Shown: one piece after another, positions 49,753-59,505 of the stretch
How positions within the stretch are numbered: the stretch's first letter is position 1
Layout: each line of letters starts with the position of its first letter
Assembly (NCBI GenBank): GCA_033398695.1
Contig: CM065801.1
Coordinates: 101,673,170-101,737,169 of the forward strand
Source: Orobanche coerulescens
Lineage: Eukaryota; Streptophyta; Magnoliopsida; Lamiales; Orobanchaceae
Reading direction: 5' to 3'
Length of the DNA stretch: 64,000 nt
Notes under the pieces: generated by a model
Told to the model about the DNA's origin: nothing
The model's input: only the letters and a program-made list of their open reading frames with translations
Databases searched by the model: none
Translations under genes and position numbers: made by a program

Positions 49753-51129
49753 ATGGCCTGGGGACGAGGACGGGGAAATGCCCAACAGGGACGGGGCGCA
49801 GCTCAAAGGGGACGAGGAAGACCCACAACAGAAATTGAACAACCAGAGAGAATACCTACTCAAGGGGATGTCGAGATGCCCGAGACGTATGGAATTGAAC
49901 TTCCGCCGAGTCGCCTAGCAAGATGGGAGACATTGGGGCAGAAAAAAATGCTCCCCACTCGATGGCCGGACGAAGAGTGCATGACGGCGATGGGGATAAG
50001 AGACGATGTCATGAGGCTACTTGCACGAATAAGTTGGACGACGTTAATGACCCAACATTGGCCCAACCTACCGCTGCCTCACGTTGGAATTCCTTAGCAC
50101 ACTCTCTGTTAAAAGAGACCCGATTTCGCATGAGCCGACTGCCTTGGAATTCCGGATAAACAACAAAAACGAAAAATTTGGTCCTGGTGAATTGGATGTT
50201 ATATATGACGCTTGAAGGCACGGAGAATACCGAATCAATTGGTTCACGTGTGAGACTTACTGGAGGGCAATGGTTGAATATCCGGGGAGCGATGCACGTC
50301 CCTACATCCCAAAGTCGGCAAAAGGATCCTCTCTTTGCAATCCTATCCTCTGCTATCTACACAAGGTGATTGCGAGCACTATCTTCGGTCGGAAAGAAAC
50401 GGGGCTAATTACTCAACGAGAGCTTTATGTTTTATCACATATACTCGACGGAACAAATCCAGCAACCGGAGCTATTATCATGGATCATTTTGAGGATGTT
50501 GCCACTAAACCGAGAGGGGAGATTTGGATAGGGGGTTTAATTACCCCTATCGCACTTCATCTTGATGTACCACTAGAAAACGAACTCCCCTCCCGGGAAA
50601 TATGCTTCTATCTGTCCAAGTCATGAAGTTGATGAATATTCTCGACTACGACTCTTGTGTTATTTTCCTCCAGAATGACGGCGATCACTTCCTACTCCCG
50701 AATACAACTTTGACAACTATTGACAGTATTTGGGATTTAGGAAATCTACAAATGGCCACGGAAGCGCATAAATTGGCCCGGGAGGCAGCTGGATTAATTT
50801 CCCCTAGTGAAAGATACGTTGCTCGGAATGTCCGTCCTAGGCGTACGGAATTTGAGGATAGAGCCGAGAGGATGCGAGAAGAAGAGAGAGAGGAAAGAAT
50901 GGAGGAGGAATTCTACTATGAGAGAGGCCCTGAAGACGAAAGAGAAACGGGGGAGGAAGAAAAGAGAGGGAGAGAACGGCCCGAGTCGTCGAGACAGGCC
51001 GAATCAAGACATGCCACATCTCATTCCACACTGAGAGAAGAGTTCGAAGCTTTTCGAGAGGAGACCCGTCAAAGACAAGATGAGATGCTAGCAATTTTAC
51101 GACGAATGGAAGATTGGCATGTCCAATAA
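49753..51129 (+). pseudogene. Element E extra ORF (Athila-type 'putative plant transposon protein')
   Basis: ATG at 49753 opens a Gly/Arg/Gln-rich start (MAWGRGRGNAQQGRG), then 'TRWPDEECMTAMGIRDDV'. The frame breaks near 50080 and near 50215. It continues at 50270-50626 ('SLCNPILCYLHKVIASTIFG', 'GEIWIGGLITPIALHL') and, in another frame, at 50602-51129, ending in a Glu/Arg-rich probable coiled coil. Segments of this kind are known from Athila-lineage elements, where they are annotated as ORF1 or as a plant transposon protein domain. A position after pol fits the extra 3' ORF of that lineage. No signal peptide is seen; the biochemical role is not known to me. Confidence 0.65.
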
Positions 51130-52594
51130 GGCCACTTTCCTCCGCCAAATCAGTAGGACCGGTTGTAAGTATTTCTTGACCCAAAGTTTTTATTGTTTAA
51201 ATACTATACCCCCTTCGTGTGTATACTCTTTAATTCAAGTTTGGGGGGATATATTGGGTCAAGAAATACCTACATTGTTTGTTTGTTTTTATTTTTTGGA
51301 TTTTGATTTACGTTTTGGTTTGAATTTTTTTTGGTGTGTTTTATTTCGAACTTGGTGTGTTTTGATGATGGTGAACTCAGATGAAACTCGAAAGAATGAA
51401 CTCTTGTCTTGGATGCCTCGGGATTTATTTTGTTATTTTGATATGTAAATCGAGTATAATTTGAAGGGGAAAAATTGTAGAATAATCAAAAGGGTGTGAA
51501 ATTAAATAAATAGTTTAATCTCTTGGAAATATGAACAAATATAGCTTGTGAGCTTTTGAACCTTCGTGCATCATTAAATATGCAAGTTTCATTGTCGAGT
51601 GTACCATTCATGTTTTTAAGACTCTAGAACTTGCCCTGGTATCTTATTCGAAACTACAAGTGTGTGTGCAAATTAGTGAAAGTGATTTTAGGCGATTTTT
51701 ATTGGCAACCCTTCAAACCTTTTGGCCAACCCGAAAAATTTATTTCCCTAGTTAGCCCGATTGAGCTTAAAGCCTATTTCTTGTTAGCCACATTATGAGC
51801 TTTCCGTTGCATTATAAACTTTTGTCCCTATACTTGAGCTATTTAGAACAAATTGGCAAAAGAATGAAAAGATGTGTGGAAGCGATTGGGAAGATTGTTG
51901 GTTCAAATGCAATGATTCATCAAAATAAATTTGAAGGAAGAATGGTGTGATTTTAATATTGTCCACCACATGAAAACATAAAAAGAAAAAGTTTGTGGAC
52001 ACAAAAGAAATGAGATGTATTGGAGCGATAAGGAGAAATAAAGTTGTAATTCTCACTTTCAAAAGCGCTTAGTGCGATTATATTGAAATCAAGGGGTTGA
52101 ACAAAGCAAATTCCAAGGGAAAACAAAATTTTGAGCTTCTAATTGAGCGAAGTGATTATTGAGATAATGTTCTAATTTGCTCAAGTCAAGTCACTTTAAG
52201 CCATACTTATCCTACCCCGACCAAAAAACCTACATTACAACCGATAAAGTCCTTTTTTATTCACCAAATTTGCATGCACAACTAGTGGTAGAGATGTAGA
52301 CAATTGGCAAGCCTATGGGGATTCTTATTTCATTGAATGAGTTTTGAGCATCACTTATCCCATTATACACTTCGAGAGTGAGGGAATACACTTGACCAGC
52401 GAGGTTCATATTATTTAAGTATTAGCTATGAGGTTAAGGAAGCAGCCCAGAGATTTTCATACTTTACAGAACTCGACTTATTTATTTCTTGAGGCGCATT
52501 GATGAACTTTCAAAATGATCCTTTGAGGTATGTTGAGGGACGAGTTCCCTTAATAGTGGTTATTTTAAAGTGCATTGCTCGGGACGATCAACGT
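51130..52594 (+). other. Element E 3' non-coding region with second polypurine tract
   Basis: About 1.46 kb without recognisable coding sequence. At 51235-51250, 'caagtttggggggat' nearly repeats the terminal polypurine tract at 52595-52611. Confidence 0.6.
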
Positions 52595-52611
52595 TCAAGT
52601 TTGGGGGATTT
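52595..52611 (+). promoter_or_regulatory. Element E terminal polypurine tract
   Basis: 'tcaagtttgggggatt' directly before the proposed LTR start TGATAACACA. Confidence 0.75.
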
Positions 52612-54148
52612 TGATAACACATTTTTACACATATTTTTGCACCGATTTTTCGGATTTTAAGATCCTAAAATGTGTAGAACTGTGTCGTTTATGCTCATAT
52701 TGTGTTTATTGGACTCGATCACGCTTGGGTATGTTTTGTTGATTTTATAGGTACTTTATGGACATAAATCAAGCAAGAACGAAGTCTCAAACCCCAATAC
52801 ATATCAAGCAGTGCGGAAACGAGAGATCGGGCCTAAAAAGGAGTCAAAACGGTGTCAAAACGGATCAACACGAGCTCGGCCGTGTCATTTGACACGGGCC
52901 GTGTCATAAGCCCGGTCGTGCCAATTGACACGATCGGGTTTTATATCCAGGCAGTTTTTTATTATCTGGACGAGTATGACACGGGTCGTGTCATTCGACA
53001 CGGTCGTGTCATTTGCTCGGCCGTGTCAATTGACACGGTCGAGTTCCCTGTCCAGCGAGTTTCGGAGTTTTGAGCACACTATGACACGGGCCGTGTCATT
53101 TGACACGGGCCGTGTCACTTTTCGGTGGAAAAATCACCTTTTGACATTTTTGCAAGATTTGTGTATGAAAAGTGATGTTTTTGGCTTTATAAAAAGGGAT
53201 ATTGGGCAAGACTTGGGAGATATGCTGAAGATTGGAGAGATTAGAGAGAGAGAAACACAAGATTGAGGGGTTTTCACTCCAAAAAGAAGGAGATTTGAGA
53301 AAATTCTTGAAGAACACTTCAAGAACATTTGAAGGCTTCAACCGGGATCAACCAAGACACCTTACGAATTTTATCTTCTTCCTATCTTTTATCTATTTTG
53401 TTGTTTTATTTAGCATGAACATGATGAATATGATGATTATTAATCTTTCTTTCATTACCATGTCCGGCTAAACTCATTAGATTCCGGGCATGGGAGTACG
53501 TTGATTTGCTATGATTTTGAGGGATTGATGATTATATTTATCTAGTGTGATTTCTTTATCAAATACTTGGTTTTGATTCATGTTTAGATACTTGATCAAT
53601 GTTTTTACATGTTAAACTTAATTGCTCATAATTCGAGAGAAGAGGACATTAATAGGATTCGAGTATTTGACGTAGTAAATTACGAGATTGAGAAATCGGT
53701 GATGAACTATGATGATATCTAATCTTATAGATAATTTATAATAGACGGAGACGTTGTTATAGGTTGTTTAATCTACGTTTTAATGCATCTCGAGAGAGAC
53801 TTTAGAATATTGTTGTGATCATCGTTTTGGAGACGCACTTAGAACCTTTTGGAACCAATCTCAACTAAATTTAGTAATCAACGGAAACCTAGCCTTGGAA
53901 TCTACCTTTTTAAACTCTTGCAATTCGCTTCCATTCGGATATTTTCAATTGTTTTAATTTATTATGATCATTTTATTTTATTTCATTAATCATCCATTTT
54001 ACCTTTCGATCGTCTAGATAAAACCGGAGACACTATAATCTAGTACTCAACACAATAAGAATATTTAGTCTATGTGAAATACGACCTTGCTCGCCGCTTT
54101 CTACATATTCTCCGTACACTTGCGGATTGTTTAAAAATATAGCGAACA
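52612..54148 (+). repeat. Element E 3' LTR
   Basis: Starts TGATAACACA after the polypurine tract. The proposed end is AGCGAACA at 54148, after the 'tgcggattgt' segment often seen near Athila/Tat LTR ends. Length about 1.54 kb. No second LTR exists in the window, so the 3' end is tentative. Holds the palindrome cluster and TATA box. Confidence 0.65.
52868..53192 (+). promoter_or_regulatory. Element E LTR promoter: palindrome cluster and TATA box
   Basis: GTGTCA-tt-TGACAC and ACACGG-G-CCGTGT type palindromes at about 52879-52935, 52977-53040 and 53082-53117, then TTTATAAAAAGGG at 53186. The motifs are those of the internal module at 48779. Confidence 0.65.
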
Positions 54149-54898
54149 TGAACACCTGTATTGTAACTCGTTTTCATGCTTTCTACCAGGGATTGCCTTT
54201 AATTAAATTGCGTTTGTAGGTTCGAAGGTCGAGATTGAGTCCCAATAATTAATGTTAAGTGCTAATGATTAGCGTAAATTTTTATAAGTTTTGTAATATT
54301 TGTTAAAACTATAACAATAAATTAATTTTCTAAAAGCTTCTATACACATCTGCATTCAAGCATCAAAGTATCAAACGGTTGCAAATTTATTTGGACACAT
54401 ACATTAAGTGTCTTTCTTAATTAGTAGATTTATGATCAAAACTAAGTAATTAGAAGAGACTATTCATATTCTTATAGAGGGTTACATTCTACATATTGTT
54501 AGTATAAATAGTTTTGTTTACATGTCAAACGATATATTAATCCAAACGAAAACAAGATAAAAACTCCTACCACTTGAATATGGTCGCATACCGAATATGA
54601 AGAGAAACTATTCATCAGCTAAGCTACAAGCAATGACGGACAAGAAGATTATGACGAAACCATGTCCTCAAGTAGTACAATATTTGATGTGACTTATTCG
54701 AAATGTGTCAAGTATTATTTGTAGATTATATGGATTTAGTATGTTAGTTTTTATATAACAATCAAGTAAGTGTTGTCGGGTTAACTTGACGCCCCAATTT
54801 TACCTATGAGGAGCTATTATCTCTTTTAACAAGTGAACAAAATCGACTCGCATGTTTAGTAGATTGGTCTTTACAATGCTCATTAATGGACAAGTTAA

Positions 54899-54985
54899 TC
54901 AATTTTTGTTTAAAAAAGTTGGGTTATAGACATAAGCAAAAAAAAAATAAGACATGTGCATCGCACGGGTCTGAAGGCCTCGTAT
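54899..54985 (+). repeat. Diverged direct repeat, copy 1, with GTGCATCGCAC hairpin
   Basis: 'agacataagcaaaaa' followed by 'gtgcatcgcacgggtc'. Copy 2 is at 56172-56260 ('agacataagcaaaaa', 'gtgcatcggacgggtc'). The GTGC-atc-GCAC hairpin resembles transposon 3' ends such as those of Helitrons, but no CTRR end or 5' TC start could be placed. Confidence 0.4.
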
Positions 54986-55249
54986 ATATATAAAGATTGA
55001 GTACAATCATTAATTGTGGAGTCTTAATGACTTAATTTCTATATAAGATAAATAAAATTATAAAATAGATTGAGATTAAATGCAATAATATAAAATTATA
55101 AAATTAATTATGTGCAATTGAGTCTTATTCAGCGGTTTACCGCTCAATTCATTTGATGTTAAATTGACAAAGCACGTTATTGATAATTAAAAACAAAATG
55201 ATGCATTTAATTTAAATAGAGTGGAAAATATACAAAGTTGGTTATGGAT

Positions 55250-55344
55250 GGATAATTGAAAAGACGTGAAGTACAGTAGTCTCTTTAAATGAGGTGGGTG
55301 GATAATTGAAAAGACGTGAAGTTCAGTAGCCTCTTTAAATGAGG
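55250..55344 (+). repeat. Tandem direct repeat, ~48 bp x 2
   Basis: 'ggataattgaaaagacgtga' followed by 'agtacagtagtctctttaaa' at ~55250 recurs at ~55301 with two changes. Origin unknown. Confidence 0.8.
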
Positions 55345-56312
55345 ATTAAATTATAGAGTAAAACATGTATGCATGGTTTATTAATTGTAATGTTTCTTTG
55401 AAGGATAGGACGCCATTATATATACCACTAGGAATGGTGCTTCATTGTAACAATATATGTTAATGTCAGTTAGCTTTTCTTTAATATCTGATTAAAAAAT
55501 TATTTGCAGTAACTCCATTTACATTAGCTTAATTATTCTTTTTATTTTTTGAGGATGAAGACCGAGACTCTTTTTTTCAGGGATGAAGATTTTAGAAACA
55601 AGTGATAATTTTTCAAGTAAGAGTGTCGATCTACCTTCTATCGTGACTCTCAGTTGCATATTACAAGTTAGATCATTTATCTTTGAATAGCGTGAGTGAA
55701 ATTTTTTACTAACAAAAATGTTAAGAGTTAGTAATGTTATAATGAATTAGAATATTTATTTCGACTTTTGGTTTTAGTGTAACCCAATTTCCAGTGAGCG
55801 TCAAAAGATAGTAACATGAGAAAATTCTACTACTTGAAATCAACATTCTTTCGTATTTATAAACTCAACAATAATGCATGAACTTATTATGGTTGTTTGA
55901 TGCTACAAGTAGCTACTTTGTAGCAATTTGTATATCTGCATACAATATTTTGCTTTCATGCGATATCATCCGAGTTATGTCTTTGATATCATCCTATTAT
56001 AAGAAACTAAGTTAAGCCTGCATATAAAAAATAAAATCACTTGACTACATAAAAGACCTATACTACTAAATGTCAAGTCTTAAATCTGTTAACTTTTTTT
56101 TGTCTAACTTTTTAGCAATAAAAATCAAGCATAAACTACAATATTAATATGTGATTTTACAAGGAAATATTGATTGTTTAAAAAATTTGAGTTTTAGACA
56201 TAAGCAAAAATTTAACTTTTATCGAAAAACAAGAGCGGTGCATCGGACGGGTCCGAATGCGTCGTTCATAAACCATTTTCAGTTTTTCCTTCAAACAATC
56301 TCAAAGTAAGTA

Positions 56313-56886
56313 CAGTAGAACCTCTATAATTTAATACTCGATAAATTAATAACCTCGATAAAATTAATAATTTGTCCAGTTCCAACTTGGGACCAGTACA
56401 AAATTGAACCCCAATCGATAAAATAATAAAATAATATTTTTTTTTTTGAAATCTCAATGTAAATATATTGGTCCCAGGAAACTATAAATTAATAATTACT
56501 AAAATATTCCAAAATTCTAATCGTCTAAAGAAATGAATCTATATACTGCTTTTTTGAACTTCAAATCTATATTGCCTTCATCTTTAAATCTCTCAATTGC
56601 ACTTGAGAGTTGAGGCATTGTATTCTCGTATTGCAACAAAAAGTTGTGAAGAGTTGTTGCCGCTTGCAATGCTTCTTTCCGAGTGACCGATTTCAAAAGT
56701 ACTGAATCATCATCAACTTTATCACCAACCGAATTTTGAACAGTATCCGCGATAATTTGAGAGTTGCTCACGAATATAAGGCAACTTTTTAAATTAATAA
56801 TTTATTAATTTATCGATATAATAATATCTAGCTAAATTAATAAAATATTCCGATCTCAAGATTATTAATTTATAAAGATTTTAATG
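56313..56886 (-). mobile_element. Emigrant/pogo-type (Tc1-mariner) element, deletion derivative
   Basis: The left end CAGTAGAACCTCTATAATTT matches the terminal inverted repeat of the Emigrant/Lemi1 group as I know it. The right end, tattaatttataaagatttt plus aatg, is the diverged inverted copy. A TA dinucleotide flanks both sides (56311-56312, 56887-56888). 574 bp with a transposase C-terminal remnant inside. Ends ~110 bp before the RecQ-like ATG, so it sits in that promoter region. Confidence 0.8.
56517..56771 (-). pseudogene. pogo-type transposase C-terminal remnant
   Basis: 84 codons with no ATG start, inside the element at 56313-56886. The 'SVTRKEALQAATTLHNFLLQ' segment resembles the C-terminal region of plant pogo/Lemi1-like transposases. 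The catalytic DDE domain is absent, so the element is a deletion derivative that keeps the gene's 3' end. Confidence 0.6.
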
Positions 56887-56999
56887 TAACTCGATCGTTG
56901 AGACCCCACTAACCCTTGAAATTTGGCTTCACAATAATATATAAATTCTTGCTTTCCCGACGATTTTCCATCTCGATAGAAGAAAGGCGAAGATCAGTA

Positions 57000-58149
57000 A
57001 TGGAGTCCACTCTCAAAGTATGCAGTGCCATCTTTTTGTTTAATTTTGTTTCCTCTCTTAACTTTTCTTTTTTAATAAATTTCACTGTTGTTGTTTCCGC
57101 CTTTAAGGATTTTCTCCTTTCTTATTTTGGTCTTGTGTGGGTACAGAAATATTTTGGGTTCTCGAATTTTCGACCCTACAAGAAAGAAATTGTGGAGAAT
57201 ATTCTACAAGGAGAAGATTGCTTAGTGGTTATGGCCACTGGAAGTGGGAAGTCTTTATGGTATCTATTTTAGAATTTCCTACATTTTCTAGTGCTAAATA
57301 CTTGGCCTCTTCTGTAACTGAAATTGTTCTTTTATTTTGAAAACCCTTTTTATGTAAACAACGTAAGCTATCAGGTGCCACCATTGGTTGTAAAAAAGAC
57401 TGCTGTAGTCATAAGCCCACTTATATCCTTGATGCAAGATCAGGTTAGTGCTTTAGCCGAGCCTTTGTGCTTTTTTCTTTGTTTTATATTTGGCATTGTT
57501 TAAATATTTTTATTTTATATTTGGCATTGTTTGGTTGTATTTATACTGTGTGTTATGGTCAGGTAATGGCCCTGAAGCAAAGGGGTATATGTGCCGAGAA
57601 TCTTTCTAGTGCTCAGACTGATCTTAATGTGTATGCTAATGCTGAACGTGGTTGATATGATATTCTGTACATGACACCAGAGAAGGCCTGTCTGCTTGCT
57701 GCCAGGTGGATTTACATTTATACGAATTGCTGACAAAATTTGCTGAAAGCATAAAATTTATTTTTCTCTTCCGTTGTGCCATTACGCATCACTGTGCTGG
57801 TTGAAAGGCTTGTGCGAGTGGACTGATATGTAACTTTTGACTTACTTCCTCTTCCTCTTCCTCTTTCTCTTCTTTATCTTCGTACTCTTCGTACTCTCTT
57901 ACTCTTACTCTCACTGTTACTGTTCCTCTTCCTCTTCCTCTTCCCCTTCCCCTTACTCTTACTCTTACTCTTACTCTTACTCTTACAATTGTTTAGTTTG
58001 CACTTTCTGTAAGTTATTTAATATGTGCTTTTTGTTAAATCTATGTGATAATGCTCCTGCAGTTTCTGGTCAAGATTACTAGATTCCGGAATTTGTCTAC
58101 TGGCTGTTGATGAAGCACATTGCATATCAGAGTGGGGTCACAATTTCAG
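57000..58149 (+). pseudogene. RecQ-family DNA helicase, five 5' exons (interrupted gene)
   Basis: Exons by eye: 57000-57017, 57147-57259, 57368-57443, 57563-57705, 58063-58149, all phases compatible, joined by GT-AG introns. The order of helicase motifs fits RecQ: motif 0 region 'FRPYKKEIVENIL', Walker A in 'MATGSGKSL', motif Ia 'VISPLISLMQDQ', and the DEAH box in '[13 protein letters not shown]'. An in-frame TGA (57653-57655) lies in exon 4. The last exon is followed by GCGAGT (a possible GC donor), and no later exon is found before the Copia at 59506. A TATA-like sequence is near 56938. Subfamily (RECQL or RECQSIM type) not decided. RecQ helicases unwind DNA 3'-5' in recombination and repair. 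Confidence 0.8.
57841..57990 (+). repeat. Pyrimidine microsatellite in RecQ intron 4
   Basis: Runs of CTTCCT and CTCTTA hexamers (six or so copies of TTACTC at 57952-57986). It accounts for the 81-codon Ser/Tyr-rich ORF here, which is not a gene. Confidence 0.9.
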
Positions 58150-58850
58150 GCGAGTTTGTCATTTAGGGCATGTATCACGATCAATGTTTTTGCTTCTAGT
58201 TTTATAATCTTTGAGCTAAGAAAATAACCATTGTTACATAAGGGCAAACTGACTGGCCTTTCTATGATGTTGTAGTGCATGGCAGAAGCAGAACAGTTTC
58301 TATATGGCTAATGGTAGATTAACACATTTGGCAGGCCTTTTTTAACTGTTTCTTCAACTGCTTTTGACCAATGTCAAAATGGTCTTAAAACGAAGAGATC
58401 ATATAATGTTGCTTGTGAAAAGATTTCAGTAATCTTCACTTAATCTTCACAAGTTTATAGATTATCTAATCTCTTCTGAATAACCGTGTATTAATTGAAA
58501 TTCTTTCAATACCCACAAGAATGAAGATTTTATTCAAAGAGACACCAGACAAAAAGTTCACTTCAACCTTTCTGCTGGTCAAGAGCTTTATGTGTTCGGA
58601 TTGCGTGATGAAAATGTGTTTTGGTTTGAGATACTTGCATGAAATATCTTCTGATTGTTTTCCTCAAACCTTACATCTTAATGTATCTTCTTTTTTAAAG
58701 ACCACTTTTCATTTAGGAAACACTCGATCTCACATTTGACAATGGTTTTTATCAAAATGAACCATGAAATCCCCAGACAACCCAGGTCAAACTTTGCAAG
58801 TCTATTAGGAATTTTTATGAATAGATAAATCCCAACCCTCCCTAACACAA
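58150..58850 (+). other. Non-coding, probably intron 5 of the RecQ-like gene
   Basis: No further helicase exon is recognised. Repeats such as 'aatcttcac' occur near 58432-58450. Confidence 0.4.
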
Positions 58851-59152
58851 CGGATGGGAATTATCTTCGATAATCCCAATTAAATACATCGATTACCTTA
58901 GAACAGTTAATCGATAACCAATGATGCAACGGATGGGAATTATCTTCGATAATCCCAATTCAATACATCGATTACCTTAGAACGGTCAATCGATAACGAT
59001 GATACAACGGATGGGGATTATCTTCGATAATCCCAATTCAATACATCGATTACCTTAGAACGGTCAATCGGTAACCAATGATGCAACGAATGGGAATTAT
59101 CTTCGGTAATCCCAATTAAATACATCAATTACCTTAGAACAGTTAATCAAAA
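58851..59152 (-). repeat. 79-bp tandem repeat x 4, related to B LTR
   Basis: 'cggatgggaattatcttcga' starts at 58851, 58930, 59008 (variant) and 59087 (variant), period 78-79. The unit matches the 79-bp sub-repeats of the element B LTR (e.g. 10715-10900) with changed bases. Flanked by 'ccaaccctccctaa' on both sides (about 58831 and 59288). Confidence 0.8.
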
Positions 59153-59345
59153 AGCTTTTAGGTGAGATGGAAATTTATCATGTTATCGGAGACTTTGGTT
59201 AACGCCGAGTCGCCAAGGTCCTGGGTTCAAATCCCGCTGAAAGCAACTCCACCCATCTTAGAATCGTGTACATGATGGGCCTTCTGTCCAACCCTCCCTA
59301 ATAGCTTAATCTTTTAGGTGGGATAGAAGTTTATCAAAATCACTC
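59153..59345 (+). repeat. tRNA-like / SINE-like fragment
   Basis: 'cttttaggtgagatgg' and 'cttttaggtgggatag' (59157, 59313) bracket a segment with a pol III B-box-like 'gggttcaaatccc' at ~59223. No tRNA cloverleaf or poly(A) tail could be drawn, so this is a weak call. Confidence 0.3.
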
Positions 59346-59505
59346 ATTTAAATGCATTTTTATTTCCACATATTCCATGGGGGTATCTTTTCAAAGCTTT
59401 TTTAGAAAATATTCCCCGTAATCCAGATTTAGTGTATACCTTTTGTTCGCACCTTGATTTCCACCAGAGATTTGATTTGTGGAGGGTTATGGAAGCATAT
59501 TGCTC

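Larger units (their letters stand above)
46871..54148 (+). mobile_element. Element E: Athila-type Gypsy, 3' part
   Basis: RNase H and integrase (46871-48574), five ~70-bp repeats with palindromes and a TATA box (48779-49109), an extra ORF (49753-51129), two polypurine tracts, 3' LTR (52612-54148). The 5' part (LTR, gag, protease, RT) is missing: the left edge is a rearranged junction with element C. The integrase C-terminal '[15 protein letters not shown]' and 'KLKSRWSGPF' motifs are typical of the Athila/Tat lineage. Confidence 0.8.
54149..56312. other. AT-rich region without recognised gene
   Basis: No ORF of note and no family recognised. Two local repeats are visible: a ~48-bp direct repeat (55250-55344) and a diverged ~80-bp block present twice (54899 and 56172). 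Probably old intergenic DNA upstream of the RecQ-like gene. Confidence 0.5.

Noticed and set aside
57837..58082. 81-codon Ser/Tyr-rich ORF
   Set aside because: Translation of a pyrimidine microsatellite inside a RecQ intron.
59200..59270. Possible tRNA gene
   Set aside because: Only a B-box-like 'gggttcaaatccc' is present; no acceptor stem or cloverleaf can be formed.
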